The notes below the pieces were generated by a model. It was not told where the DNA came from, did no database searches, and saw only the letters and a list, made by a program, of their open reading frames with translations. Shown here one piece after another: positions 51,901-64,000 of a stretch of DNA of 64,000 nt. This DNA comes from Xiphophorus maculatus (Eukaryota; Chordata; Actinopteri; Cyprinodontiformes; Poeciliidae): positions 19,016,501 to 19,080,500 of the forward strand of contig NC_036447.1 of the NCBI RefSeq assembly GCF_002775205.1. The letters run 5' to 3'. Both the position numbers and the translations under genes were made by a program. Numbering within the stretch: position 1 is the first letter of the stretch; each line of letters starts with the position of its first letter.

Positions 51901-52869
51901 TAGCTGACCTTGGAGCAGCATGTGGACCTCCTCGGGGCAGGGGGGGCGAGCACAACCTGGCCATCCCCTGGATTAATTTGCCACTTAAGCCTGGCGTGCC
52001 TGCTGACACATTCAGAACTTAAACACGGGTTCAAAGTCAGGAACAAAACATTCATCCAATGCCTGACAATATGCAAAGGTTCATTATGCTCATTGAGTTC
52101 ATTCGATTGGAAATTTCAGTGCAGACATTGAAAGGTTAACACTCATTTCATTGATGCTTTGTCAGCCCAGACTCAAATCACATGTTAAGTGAGTAGATAG
52201 AAAAGAGTACCTACCTCAGATCGTTTGGTTCTTGACAGAACATTTGACAGGAGTGAAGAACCAGCATGTTTTCCTGTCTGTCATGCCTCAAAGTATCCTC
52301 TTCAGTACCTTAAATATCTCTAAATCTGCTAACTTACACTTTTTTTGTATATGAACTGCTACAACCTTTGCTTCCTCTGGGCTGTGCTGGGATGTTTAGT
52401 GGTTTATACATGTTATCATAAAAACAAGCCTACGAGAGTAAAATGTATATAATCTGCTCCTGACTTCAGCTAAGTTTCACTGCCTAATGATCTAATCTGC
52501 AGAAACTCTCAAAAATTGTAAGCAAGTTGAAGCAAAAATGGGGTTAATTATGACAAAAAGCGACACATTCAAATAAGTATATCAAAATATCTCAAGTGCA
52601 AGTTAACAGTTTAATTTTTTTGTTCGAAGTTGAATGGCCATTCTACAGAGAACATATGAGATTCACAGACTTCTAGCATCATGCAGAGTCATATTTCTAG
52701 ACTTTAGATTTTAAAGATGTCTCTGTCGTCTTTGGTTCACTAAAATGTTCTACTTTTAGAACAAGTGGTTAACTTCAATGCACGTCCTGTTGATGTAAAG
52801 GGTAGCTTTCCTATGCTCCTAAAAGGTTTTCTAGTTTTAAAGATGTTTCTTGAGTTAAACAAGAAAAGC

Positions 52870-52891
52870 TCTGCTAAAAGCTTTTAGCAGA
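52870..52891. repeat. Perfect 22-base palindrome with no loop
   Basis: TCTGCTAAAAG is followed directly by its reverse complement, centred on a HindIII-type AAGCTT. Confidence 0.9.
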
Positions 52892-53260
52892 ACTTTTGAA
52901 ATATTCTTGGTTTATTTTGGATGCCTGGCTTCTTGTACATCTTGCCTGGACCTTCAACCTCAGTTAATATCAATTTTTTTTATAAAATTCCTGTGTGCAC
53001 TTTGTGGTGGTCAGTTTTTAATGATCCCTAAAATTGCTCTTCTGAAGATCATCTGTGTTTTGGGGCCATTGACATGTTGAAAGACAAAAGCAATGATTAA
53101 GTCCCAGTTTTGCTTTAGATTTTCTTTAAAAATCTTCAAATGTCCTTCTTTCTTAGTGATTCTTTCCACCTTGACCAGATTCTTAGTTCTGATTTTCAGG
53201 CCAGGGCTTTCATTCTTTAAACATAAGAACTGTCTTGTTGGTCAAAGAGCCCTGGTTTTG

Positions 53261-53832
53261 GCTGCGTCCACACTGCAGCTTGAAGTGACCCACTTCCGAT
53301 TTTTTTTGTCAAATCGGATTATTTTTTTTGCCGTGGCCATTCATCCTGCCAAATAAATGCAACCTGTATGTGTTCTGCAGTGTGAACGGGCAAACGACCT
53401 GAAAGTGTCCCTCATGCGCAGTAGAGGGCGCCATAGCGTCAGCGTTCCCAGTGTTCTTCCCAACTGCCATAAAAAGAAGAAGTACCCAGTGTTTGCGGAA
53501 GTAAACATGGATGCTAACGGTGGAGCATAGTTTACACATTTGAAGTTGTTGTCCGGCCGGAGTAGCATATTAACAACTTAATCCTCATTATAATCTGTCA
53601 GGGTTGTTGTTTTTCTCTCCGCTTGCGCAGAATAGTGACATTTGTTGAGTATCAGAGACGTTCAGTTCGGATGAATGCGACCTGGACGTTGGGTCTGATT
53701 TGAATCGGATGCGTATCGGATATGGGTCGCGTTCGAAAAGAATCCGATCCGTGCTGCTCAGACTGTCATGAAAAGATCGGATACGTCAAAACATCGGAAT
53801 TGGATCAGTTCAGGCTGCAGTGTGAACGCAGC
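53261..53832. mobile_element. MITE with long terminal inverted repeats
   Basis: The left end GCTGCGTCCACACTGCAGCT and the right end, which reads GCTGCGTTCACACTGCAGCC on the minus strand, form inverted repeats that continue for about 30 bases with few mismatches. The interior is CpG-rich compared with the desert around it and repeatedly contains CGGAT/ATCCG motifs (for example AATCGGATGCGTATCGGATA). There is no transposase. The superfamily is uncertain (PIF-Harbinger-like or hAT-like). Confidence 0.75.
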
Positions 53833-54540
53833 TCATCTAACTATGGAAAATGCTTTCGGTGAGTTAGATCTAACTCCAGGATATCTCTTAGCATATTTCA
53901 GTCGGATTTGAAGATGTCTCTTCTGCAGAAGTTGATTTTTCTTGGTCTGCAAACTTTCCCTCTGCACCTGTGAAGAGGTGTCATGATTTTTTACTTGGCT
54001 AAGTTATTCATTAGTTGTCGTGGGGTCCACATAGACATCTCTCACAGCATTTCTTTCCAGGGTCTTTGAAATCTTTCTCTCCCTGCCTCTGCCGGACTTG
54101 TTCTGTGCTGTGTTGTTCCCTTGGGAACTGTGATAACTTTGTTTTATTCTTCTCCTCCTTTGTGAGCATTAAATATTATTTCTTTGATCCTAAACTGATT
54201 TAATTTGCTCTAGGCATTTTTTTATTCCACCAATAGGTGTAACCATTTTCAAGTCCTTAAACTACATATAAATTGGAAAAATATCCTCTGGCTCAACTTG
54301 ATTTTGCAAGTTTTATGCATAGTAAAGTTGCTACTCAAACTCCACAATTAGGTGTGTAGTGAGTTTCCTTACAACATGTTATTTGGTCTTGAAAAGTCAT
54401 CTTAAGCTGTTTCTGTATGGACAGGAAGGAAGTTAGAATATTCAGACAGTATCTGCAGTCAAACTTTATCTCATTTATCAGACACCCACAGTTGCCTCAT
54501 TGGTCTGGCTGTTTACTCCCCGTTTCAACTACCTTTCTTA

Positions 54541-54620
54541 GAATAGAATAGAATAGAATAGAATAGAATAGAATAGAATAGAATAGAAGTACTTTATTCA
54601 TCCCAGCAGGGAAATTACCT
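54541..54620. repeat. (GAATA)n microsatellite joined to a retroelement 3' tail
   Basis: Nine or so GAATA units (54541-54588) run into GTACTTTATTCATCCCAGCA and GGGAAATTA. This matches, from memory, the 3' end of a common fish LINE or SINE family; the pentamer is its self-primed tail. Confidence 0.7.
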
Positions 54621-55770
54621 TGCCTGTGGGCTGAAGTGCATTTGATCTCTTTCTCTTTTGTTTGGGTTGATCCATCCCCTAAAACCAGTTTCAGATTGTT
54701 TTTGTCGTTTTCACGTGTGTACTTTCACAGAACTCGCAATATATCCTGCATAGATAATATTTACAGAAAAAGGACTCACTATTGCCTTTTTTCTGTGGTT
54801 TTGATAATCTATATATTTGATTGAATATACCTCTATGAGAGATGTCATTTTTACAGAGATAACTTTTAAATTATGTGATTTTAAAAAAAGTATAATCTAG
54901 AAATGGGGATGCACATCTGGTTTTGGTGGATTAGAAGTTTATTTTTGTTTGAGAAAGGTAGATTTTACAATTAGATAAACAATGGATTCTGATTTTGAAG
55001 ATTTTGTGGTTTTCCAGCTCTAACATACATTTGGTTTGGACTGCTATATCATGCACACAAACCACGTTCACACTTTTGTGCCAGAGCTAGAGATAATTAC
55101 TGCAGACACATAACTGCTGATTTACACATTCTGATTATCTCAGAAGACACGTCTGTTGAAATTTCTTCTCTTTTTCCCAAAAGCTATCACTTGTGACTCC
55201 GTATGTAGGAATCCATTTGGTAGAGGGAGTACGGCTGCTTCACATATAAAAGAATATAGCCTTCACCGCTCTTTCCTCAACGGTACAAACTAACACTGGC
55301 TTCGTCAAGGACACCAACAGATACACGGTTTAAGTCTTTGTTCCGCCACAGCATGACATGCAGCCATAATTTATCTCTTCAAGGCAAATTACTAACATTT
55401 ATATGCTCTGTCTGTGCTTTCTGCCTCACATTTTCTTCATTCCTTTTTTCTTATCTGTTTCTACATTCCTTTGGTTTACCCAGCAGGCATGATTATTGCA
55501 TGAAAATACTCGAAATAAGCTTTACAACTTCTTTCTAGGCTCTACCTGACTATCAACAGAAATAGATATCAGTTCGCAGAAATGCACAGTGGAAACATTT
55601 ACAGCATGTAGTACACTCTTGACCTGCTGTTGAAGCTTGCACCTGTAGCTGTTCAAGGTTTGCTAACACAGTGAAGAAATTCTCAATTGTATCTTTTTTT
55701 TTAATCAATTTTAAACCACACGTGTTATTCATTTTTTTCATATTTTTCATGAGTACTTCATTCTTTAGTT
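54621..55770. other. Gene desert, third part
   Basis: No gene, RNA gene or named repeat was recognised between the retroelement tail and the MITE at 55,771. Confidence 0.5.
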
Positions 55771-55973
55771 CAGCGTTTCCCAACCCTGGTCCTCAAGGCA
55801 CACTGTCTTACATGTTTTAGAGGTTTCCCTGCTTTAATGTGCCTGATTCAACTGATTGCAGTTCAACAAATGCCTGTTAATCAATCATCAATTGAAATCA
55901 GCTGGACTGAAGCAAGGAAATACTTAAAACCTGCAGGGCAGTGTGCCTTGAGGACCAGGGTTGTGAAACACAG
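55771..55973. mobile_element. Short hAT-type MITE
   Basis: The ends are near-perfect inverted repeats: left CAGCGTTTCCCAACCCTGGT and right ACCAGGGTTGTGAAACACAG, continuing with CCTCAAGGCACACTG and CAGTGTGCCTTGAGG. About 60 bases at each end pair with each other. The flanks CTTTAGTT and CTTCATGT may be a decayed 8-base target duplication, as hAT elements make. This is a very common fish repeat type. Confidence 0.85.
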
Positions 55974-58900
55974 CTTCATGTAACAGTTGAATAATAATTT
56001 CTATTTTGTAACTGCTTTCTGGTCATGATGGCTAGGTACGCTGCAAACTGAGGCGTGTATATAATAATATGAAAAATGAATGAATGATATTGAATAATTC
56101 TATTTCTGTATTAAAAGTCTAAGATAAAAAACAATTTTCAATCACTTTTTCAGTTAAAACCCCCAACAGTAGAAAGGAATGTGAAGGAACATGAAATAAA
56201 AACCAGTACAAAAATAGTGGAGATTAGAAACTGAGGGATAAAGTTTTCTTTGGTTATTTTTTCCCCCACCTTTATTCTTGTAAATTTAGGTTTATTATCA
56301 CATTGAACTGTTAACCTCTAGCTCACCCTTACTTTGAAGGACCTTTTGACTGATTAATGAGCAGATTGGCAGCAACCTGGCTAATATCCAGAGGAGCAGA
56401 GCAACCTGAAAACGTTTCCTCATTAGCTACAGTGCTGCATGAGGGTCAAAATTTAAACTATTGTGCTGCCACCTGTGTCTACAGGCTTATCACAGGAGGC
56501 TGTTTCTATTTCAAAGTCAGCCACTGATTTGGATAATGATAGGCAGAGCCAGGAACTGAACTGAACTGAACATATAGTTTAAACTACACATATACAGTTT
56601 AAACTATACTTTCATGCTTATGAAAATGGGTAATAAATTTGTCAAACATGTAGCATCTTGTTTATGATTAATCAGAAAGTAGTAGACTTGGAATAAGCAC
56701 TGACCAAGGTGAAGGCTTAAGACACCCAGACCATGGCATATAAAGGCGATTTGTCCTGAATTTTAGTTTTTAATTTTGTTTAAACTAGTCTATAATTCCA
56801 CCATTTCTGTGTTTTTTTTGTGTCCGACCTATTTTGCAGTCAACACTGAGACGGATTATTCTGTAACCTCATGACTTTGCACTCACCTCTCATTATCCAA
56901 TAATCTACTGGATTGTCGTTCTAAATCCAATCCTGTCCAATCTTCCCCCTTTCCTCCCTCCTATTCTAACAATAGGACATTTTGAATCTGGAATTTAGTG
57001 AGGTAAATTTATAAACCAGAATATCAGCTGCATAAAATCAGATAATTAAGAGTGTATTTCTTGACAATTCTCCCAGATTCCTAAAGTGAGTGTGCATGAT
57101 GTGACCTTTTGGAGATGATGTAAAGGAGCTAGGTTTTACATAAAAAATCCTACTAAATACTACATTTTGCTATGATAGTATTTTAGAATATTTCTTGAAA
57201 ACCAGACACTTATGTCTTATGTAACTGTGGAAGTGTGGTCTTAAGATTTTGCTTAATCATAAGTGTATTTTCTAGGAGAGCAGAGTTGCTGTTTTTACAG
57301 GATGACATAAAATATCCCTCCCTTTTTTGCAGCCTTGACTAGTCAAGTGAAAAGTTATTACTTTCTGATACGAGTTTACTCATGCAAAATGACTCTCACA
57401 TGGAAAGCATCAACTAACAAGTCCTTGTAAAGCTGTAAAAATAGTTAAGCAATCCTGATTTTATATTTGTAATGCTTTGCGTATATCTCATTAAAATTTT
57501 TCGAAAACCAGATTTAAGCCACATATTTTCAAAAACTGCTATTTAATCAATTTTAGAAAGTTTCAGATTCAAAGTAGAAACTTAAAAATGATTGGAATTT
57601 GGTAATATGTTCTTAAGTACAAAAATATGCAGTTTCATGTTTAAAATGTACCTTTTGTGACTTCTTCTGTGGGTTATGCAATTTTAGAGCATAAAATCAG
57701 TAACAATTTAAGATTGAATTCACAAACACTGTTTGAAAGATTTCTCTATTAAGGGTGTGTACCAAAGGATGAAGTCAAATTAAATGTCCTGTTTTATTAG
57801 CTATAAGGAATACTGATCAAACTAAACAGACAAAAACAATCACGATAAATTATTATCGTATTATAAGATTAAAGATTAAAGTAATCTTTAAGATTTAACA
57901 GTTTGAATTTAGTGACTGAAGTATATAAACTGTTCAATGGTATTCTGATTTTCTGAAATGCACCCGTGACACTATAAAGTGTGTTTGTGTTGTTGCTAAG
58001 GTAGAGAAAGCATTTAAGGTCTGTGTGCTGCAGAGCTATTTGTCTTTACTTCAGCGTTCTCAAAGATCCTGAGCCAAATGCTGGTCAAAACATGCATAGG
58101 TCAGAAACATGTAGTGTACATTTAGCAAACGTTTTTACCTTGACATGCAAAGATACTGCATTGGTTTATGTGTTAACCTGAAATTTAAGTGTTATATTTA
58201 CATATTTATCCAGTATTATTTAATGTGGAAGCAAAAAAAAAAAGTATATCTGAGACTTTTTTCCTCCTGACTTTTCTTTCCCCTGTCTTTAATTTTCCAA
58301 AGTTAAAGCCATGACTGTAACACAGGACGGATTAATGAGAACAGGGAAGCTAACATCTGCTCAAGGTGACAAGCAGGCATGCTGGGAGGAAGGTGGAGCC
58401 TTGTTTGAGCAAGAGATTATCAATGTTCTGGGGAATGTCTTCCTGCCAGCTGTCAGCGTGTTGTACCACAGAGCTTTCACTTCCCTCTACAGTCAGATGG
58501 AATATTGAGAGATAGTGTAGCATTCAACCTTAGCAGTTCTAAAAGAGTTTTTCCTGTTTATTACAAGTATAATATTCAGATTTGCTTATAATCTTATTAC
58601 TGCAGACGTCGTTTTGTTTTTCTGTGAAATGTAAGACCCAGTTCTGTTATTGCATTCACTAAATACAGTCTTGGAGGGAGTGAATACTTCTGAAAATAGA
58701 AAATAAATCTAACAATTATTAGCTACCACCTCTTCACACAACTGAAAAGTTGTAACAGTGATGATACTGTAAATGCTCTTTAAATGTCCTTTTCTTCTGG
58801 TTTGTCCAAAGTTTCAGATATAGTTCCAATTTTGGTGTTCTTACAAAAGCATACAAACTAATTTAAAGAACCTAAGAAATTATGTCATCACCACGCTCAT

Positions 58901-61754
58901 GGTCTTTGTATGTCAGTTTCATTTGATTTAAATCATTGTTTACATGACTGCTGTACCAGCATCATAAATTGAAAAAATATGTCTCAAAATAGACATTTCT
59001 GCCACATGCAGTCAGGGACAAAGTCACAGACTGACCCTCACTGCCTGACACACGCAAAATATCCAGCATATCTGTGCAGAAAAGGAAAGCAGCTTGAGCA
59101 GATTTGAACTTTAAATGGAAAAAAACCCCATTATCATAACTATGGTTTTTAAAGTTCTGCAAATAGTTTTATAATAGGAGTTGTTATTTGTTTTTCCTTT
59201 TAACTGATAAGTTTTTTAGATTAGACAGAAATGGAGAAGGTGCTAAGGTTTGGTTGTATCCTACAGGCATGTTGTTTATACTGGATGACACTTCCTCTTA
59301 CATCCTTCTTTCTGGACTAATTAACTAATTTTGTCTTTCTGAAATAATTGTTGAACATTCTTGCTTTTTCAACAGACATGCCAAATATCTTGTAGTTAAT
59401 TTTAACAACATATTGACAAAGGTTATTTTTGTCAATATGTTGACAAAAATAACCTTTTTCGGTTATTTTCATCAACTTTTCATTCCATCAAAAGCTGATG
59501 GAATGAAGATTATGAAGGTGAAAGACCAACAGCTGTCAACCAATGTATTTCTAGTCCTAAATTCATTTTCGTCAAACCTTTATGGTCCTTTGTTTCTCTT
59601 TCAAAATTTTGACACCATTTTACCTGAAAATAGAATGAAAATGATTCACCTATTACCACTTACTCAATGCAGCATTAGACTACTTTGATTGATTATGATT
59701 TTCCAAAGTATTGATTGTATTGGCATGACAGTTTCTCATGCAGTGTTACCTGATCGCTTAAAGGTCATGCACATCCAACACAGATTTTAGGTCTTGACTT
59801 TTGTTTTCTATGATTTTCTATGTCTAGTCAGAGAATTCACAGGTAGATGTTTAAATACATTTATTAACTAATACAGTTTTACCTCCTGCCTCTATTCTCA
59901 TCACTCCATCTACATGCTCCTAAACATGCTACGAAGAGATGAGCGCAATCTTTGCTCTCTCAACATTTTCTCCTCATTTCAGGATGAGCAGAAAGAGTCT
60001 GCGACCTTGGAGCTCTAGGGAGGTGTTAGGACTGAAGGAAAACAAGTAAACACTGAGTAGCAGTAGCAGCCTTCAGTGCATGAAATGCAGAACGCAGCAG
60101 GCTAAGTAGACTGACCAAATTATTAGGGTGTGCTTGATGTATGCTGCAGTTAGAGAAAGATCACATTTGAAGCAGCAACACATTTGGAGACGACTATCTG
60201 AAATAGCTTCAAGAGTTTGCCTCACTTATGGATTTTGTATAAATAAATATTCTGACAGAGATTGGCACAGTATTTATTACCAGCACATATCTAAGACTTA
60301 TGTCCCTAATTTATCCATTCCTGATGCTCTTTCTTGTAATTAATTATTCTGATTTCGGCTACATGTTTTAAAGCATTATCACTACCATATTTCAAAATGG
60401 TCTTTTAATAGACTGTGGCTAACTCCTTTTGAGTTGCTATTACTGGTTTCATCTTATTGTTTAATTGTTTTAAGAAATGAAGTTATGTTATTTTCCTCTT
60501 TACTATTGTTGACTATTGAAAGTTTAGTTCAGTTATGTATCGTGTACTCCACCCTTTTTTCAACCTTCCTTTAAAGTTCTCGGTGTTCACATTTTGGTCG
60601 CAAAAAAATCTTCTACTATGATGCTATCAAACTTGAATTTAAGATAAATACTGAAGAAAATAAGTTATTTTGTGTGGTCTTTCAAAAGACACATTTCAGA
60701 TTGAAAACATATTCATATTTTAGTGGTTTTATTTGATACATCTTTTCTCCGATTCTGAGCTTTTCTCTCTGATGAAGAAATATGAGAAACTTTGACACTG
60801 GGGAGATGACCGAAAGGGTCAACTTTCTTTCTTCTTGTTTGTTAGTCAAACCCAGCAGCTGTGATTAACCTTCCAGTTTATTGGACATTTTCCAAACCAT
60901 CCAACAGTTATCCTCCTCGGCACATGTAGTTTTTATTGTAAAGCCATTTAGTCTGATGAAATTACTCCTTTTAAAAAAAAAAAGTGTAAATAAAATGGTA
61001 TGCTGTGGTACACCTTTAAGCATTTTGCACCTGAAAGAGGAAGCACCAAGAGGTGAAACTGATTTTGAAATTCATATGTTGCTTAATTCCTTGAGATCAG
61101 AGCACAATCTGTTGCTTTTGAGTTCCTTTAGCCTTCTTCGTGTTGACTTCTTTTTAATTCCATGTCTCTGGTAGAGATTAGGCATGTGTGCTGATAGTGA
61201 AAATGAACTTTTTAAATCGTGTGGCAAATCATGTTAATGATTAACATCTATTTTTGTTTTTGATATAAAAATAGTCTGCTTATCAAAAACAGTGTAACAA
61301 AAGCAGAAGTCCATTCACACATGCATTCTTTCTCAATTTATTTGGATTGACTCCATTTTCCTGAGCCAAGGCTGGAGTCTGTAGCAGAGAAAACAATATA
61401 AGCAACAATGAAAAATGGGGACATTGTCTTTCTCTAGAAATACCATCTGGCTTCCTCTTGGACTTCAGCCACTAAGTGTCCATCAGGAGATTCAGGGAGT
61501 CTGCGGCTATCACTAACATATATTTTAGACACTCAGTCAAGTCTGACACTTAGATATTCCTGTGTAGTACCTTCTTACATTTCCCTCTGAAATTGTATGA
61601 CTAAGAACATGTACTTCTGCATTTTACTTTTGAGTTTTATAATAAATCAAGCAAGTGTAACTGACTTACTTGAGTAAGTCTGAATAAACTGAAGGTCATC
61701 TGCTTCTTTATATGAGTTAAGAAAAACTTAATATCTTTATCATATTATATATTG
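55974..61754. other. Gene desert, fourth part
   Basis: No exon or RNA gene was supported. The frames at 58,311-58,508 and 60,881-61,174 are unsupported by splice sites or family similarity. The only clear structure is a pair of hairpins near 59,418-59,510. Confidence 0.5.
59418..59457. repeat. Perfect palindrome with 18-base arms
   Basis: The arms AAAGGTTATTTTTGTCAA and its exact complement enclose the loop TATG. A second hairpin follows within 30 bases, with ATTCCATCA and TGATGGAAT separated by AAAGC. Confidence 0.92.
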
Positions 61755-62385
61755 TATCATATTATAATAATAATAATAATAATAATACATTTTATTTGAA
61801 AGGCGCCTTTCTGGCACTCAAGGACACCGTACAGAGAACAAAAAATAGCAAAAACAATAAAATATAGCAATTAAAAATAGGTAGAATAAATACACAACAA
61901 TGTATCTATATAAAATCTATATGTAAATCTATGTAAAAAAATCTATATAAAAATCAAGCAAACCAATTGTGTCAGATCTAAAAAGGTGTGTTTTAAGTTC
62001 GGTTTTAAATTTAGGGAATGAATTTATGTTTCTAAGGTGAGGTGGTAATGAGTTCCAGAGTTGGGGGGCAGAGCGACTGAAAGCTCTGCTCCCCATGGTA
62101 GTAAGACGGACAGAGGGGACAGACAAATGGATAGAGGAGGATGATCTGAGGGAACGAGAGGGAGTGGCAATATGAATAAGATTGGAAAGATATAGTGGGG
62201 AAAGATTGTAAAGAGCCTTAAAAGTATACAGAAGAATTTTGTATTCTATGCGGAACTTGGTAGGCAGCCAATGAAGTCTTTGCAAGATAGGAGTAATGTG
62301 GTGCATGGATGGGGTTTTAGTAATGATACGGGCAGCTGAGTTCTGGACCAGTTGAAGCTGGTTGATGCTTAAAGAGCCAAAACAT
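61755..62385 (-). mobile_element. L2/CR1-like LINE 3' fragment with (ATT)n tail
   Basis: The minus-strand frame 62,306-61,929 encodes HHITPILQRLHWLPTKFRIE, YKILLYTFKALYNLSPLYLS and SRAFSRSAPQLWNSLPPHLR, the well-known C-terminus of an L2-type reverse-transcriptase polyprotein. Upstream of the frame, LQLVQNSAARIITKTPS continues the match to about 62,365. The 3' end (left side) has the GGCGCCTTTC motif and the ATT-repeat tail. It is 5' truncated. Confidence 0.88.
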
Positions 62386-63716
62386 TTACTATTTTAACAT
62401 TTAATTCCTGTAGACCTTTTAAGTGTAGAAAGAGTGTCAGTCTTAATTTTTCTGCTAATTGCCATCATTTTCTGTTTTTATGGAAACTATATAAGCCTAT
62501 GGAAACACTAAGGATGCTCTATCCCTGTTTTAAATGATTATTCCTCTACAAAGTAGGAATATAATCTCGACCGTAGCCAAGATGAGTACAATCGTTTGTG
62601 GCGAACGCACTCCCTAAAACATGGTCTGCATTTGCTTTGTTGTCTCTTTATGCTCTGATTTGTGTACTTGCGTATAAAAGGCAGGAAGAAATTTGGTTCA
62701 GTGGGCTGGAACATCTGCTATGAGTTCAATGGCAGAGATAAAGAACATGCTCTGCTAACCCTCCACCTTTACTGTAGAGCTGGCAGTATCCCTTCGGGTG
62801 CTATGAGTTATATCTCCGGCAGCCTAAATTAATTTATTAGAATAGAAGGGATCATAACTTCTAGAGGCCACATGTGCTCGTAGAACCCATGGAGCCTTTT
62901 TCAAGGACAGTTTGCTTACATCATGAATACTACATAATTGGCAAGCCATAACAACATATATCAGTGAAGCCCTGTCAGCTGTGCTTAGTGGATGCTTAGA
63001 TTTTACGATATAAACTCTGTTTCAGTAGAAAGATGCAACCTTAGTGTATTTCTTATCAAATCAGGTTAGCTTTGGAATTGTAATTTTCAATTTTACAGTT
63101 TTGAAAACAAAATAATACTGTACATCACTTTTTTTCCCCCAGCATGTGAGGACAAGATGGATATTAAAGGAAATACTTTGATTTGTATGCATTTTTTCTT
63201 TTTTTCTTTTTGCTTTGAGAGACACCAGAAAAAACTATTGAAATGTCTCATTTATCCAGGGCGCACAAAACACACATTAGTTATTATTGAAATTTAATCA
63301 TGCAAGTTTATTAACATGTCCTCTGGGCTTCCCTGCACCTCTTTAGAGGTAATATATATACAGCAAAGGCATGCCATTCATTAACATTGTGCAATGTTGT
63401 GTATCTCCAAAGTTCATTTGTTTCCCTAATCTGGTTTTCAATTACACATCCAACTGATTATGAGCTTTGTTCAGTCGCAGAGCAGTGCACAGCATTAAAT
63501 TGATGTCTCTCTGTTGTTATCACACCACTGTGTTATTAGTTTGATCCTTTATTAAGCCAGTTCATGAGACCAGAACTGCACTTTATTTAAAAGAAATACT
63601 TAGAGCTCAAACTGTGCATGTTGAGCATTTAATTTTATTTAAGAAGTAATTCTTCACTTTCAGCACTAAGGTATTTTTTAACTTCACAGTGGCTACAGTT
63701 AATATTCTAAAGGCAA
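62386..63716. other. Gene desert, last part
   Basis: No gene was seen. Bases 63,290-63,560 are free of repeat signatures and rich in short palindromic and AT motifs (ATGCCATTCATTAACATTGT, GCAGTGCACAGCATTAAATT). They resemble a conserved non-coding element in texture only. Confidence 0.4.
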
Positions 63717-63717
63717 G

Positions 63718-63800
63718 GTCTGTTTATTTATGTAGCACCATTCTTATACAAGGCAATCCAAAGTGCTGTACAAGACATCAAAAGAAAGACAAATTGAAAA
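63718..63800. repeat. Fish SINE/LINE-tail type repeat
   Basis: GTCTGTTTATTTATGTAGCA and AGGCAATCCAAAGTGCTGTA follow the common fish tail sequence found in many L2-mobilised repeats. Ends are not clear. Confidence 0.6.
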
Positions 63801-64000
63801 TGACAAATCTAAGCATAAAAGTATATCATAAAAGAAAGATGTTAAATTACAGATGTTAAAAGGACATTTGAACCTGAAACTAGAATAAGCTTTTATTTTC
63901 AATTTTAAAAATCTAGTATTACTGTGTCTGCTTTGAAAGATTCAGTGTTAAATACAGTATGTTAAAAATGTTATTTCAAACTAATCTAAATGTTTGAAGG

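Larger units (their letters stand above)
50786..53259. other. Gene desert, second part, with AT-rich blocks
   Basis: No coding exon was recognised. Bases 51,480-51,900 and 51,950-52,170 are free of repeat signatures, rich in TAATTA-type motifs and look like candidate conserved elements. Bases 52,780-53,250 have the texture of a degraded transposon (TTTTGGGGCCATTGACATGT near 53,060), but I could not name its family. Confidence 0.4.

Noticed and set aside
52780..54420. Possible spliced gene or transposase on the minus strand around the MITE
   Set aside because: Some text has a transposon feel (TTTTGGGGCCATTGACATGT), but no frame longer than a few dozen codons survives and I could not name a family.
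54541..54588. Regular short repeats considered as a possible CRISPR-like array
   Set aside because: Direct GAATA pentamers with no spacers; this is a microsatellite tail of a retroelement.
58311..58508. 65-codon frame in the gene desert
   Set aside because: The composition looks somewhat coding, but there are no splice partners, no recognised similarity and no promoter signal. It was left unannotated.

Overview
This is nuclear DNA from a vertebrate, almost certainly a ray-finned (teleost) fish. The genes have many short GT-AG exons, and the introns carry typical fish repeats: Tc1/mariner-like and hAT-like DNA transposons, LINE fragments and microsatellites. The pairing of a C4orf33 homologue head-to-head with SCLT1 is also found on human chromosome 4. 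No RNA gene, CRISPR array or prokaryotic feature was seen. All gene models were built by hand from reading frame, splice sites and remembered family sequences; no alignment was run.

Layout. (1) Bases 1-9,040, minus strand: a tandem duplication of the UPF0462/C4orf33 gene. The proximal copy (4,779-8,823) is intact over six exons. The distal copy (680-2,487) keeps every visible splice site but has lost its start codon (ATG to ATA) and carries a premature stop. (2) Bases 9,783-30,300, plus strand: a complete 21-exon SCLT1 gene (692 residues), a coiled-coil protein of the centriole distal appendages. Its introns are swollen by transposons, including a DD37E Tc1-like element with a LINE nested in it. 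(3) Bases 30,814-44,328, plus strand: an 18-exon gene whose 881-residue product resembles the tail and the first part of the linker of an axonemal dynein heavy chain. It ends at a stop codon where the linker would continue, so it has no AAA+ motor. A good 13-base X-box (RFX site) lies upstream of its start. (4) Bases 44,942-64,000: a gene desert with LINE fragments, MITEs, perfect short palindromes and AT-rich blocks that could be conserved regulatory elements.

Themes. SCLT1 and the dynein-tail gene sit in tandem about 0.5 kb apart and both point to cilia. The most interesting object is the motorless dynein heavy chain gene. Next are the decaying C4orf33 duplicate and an upstream exon that would add a signal peptide to the C4orf33 protein.
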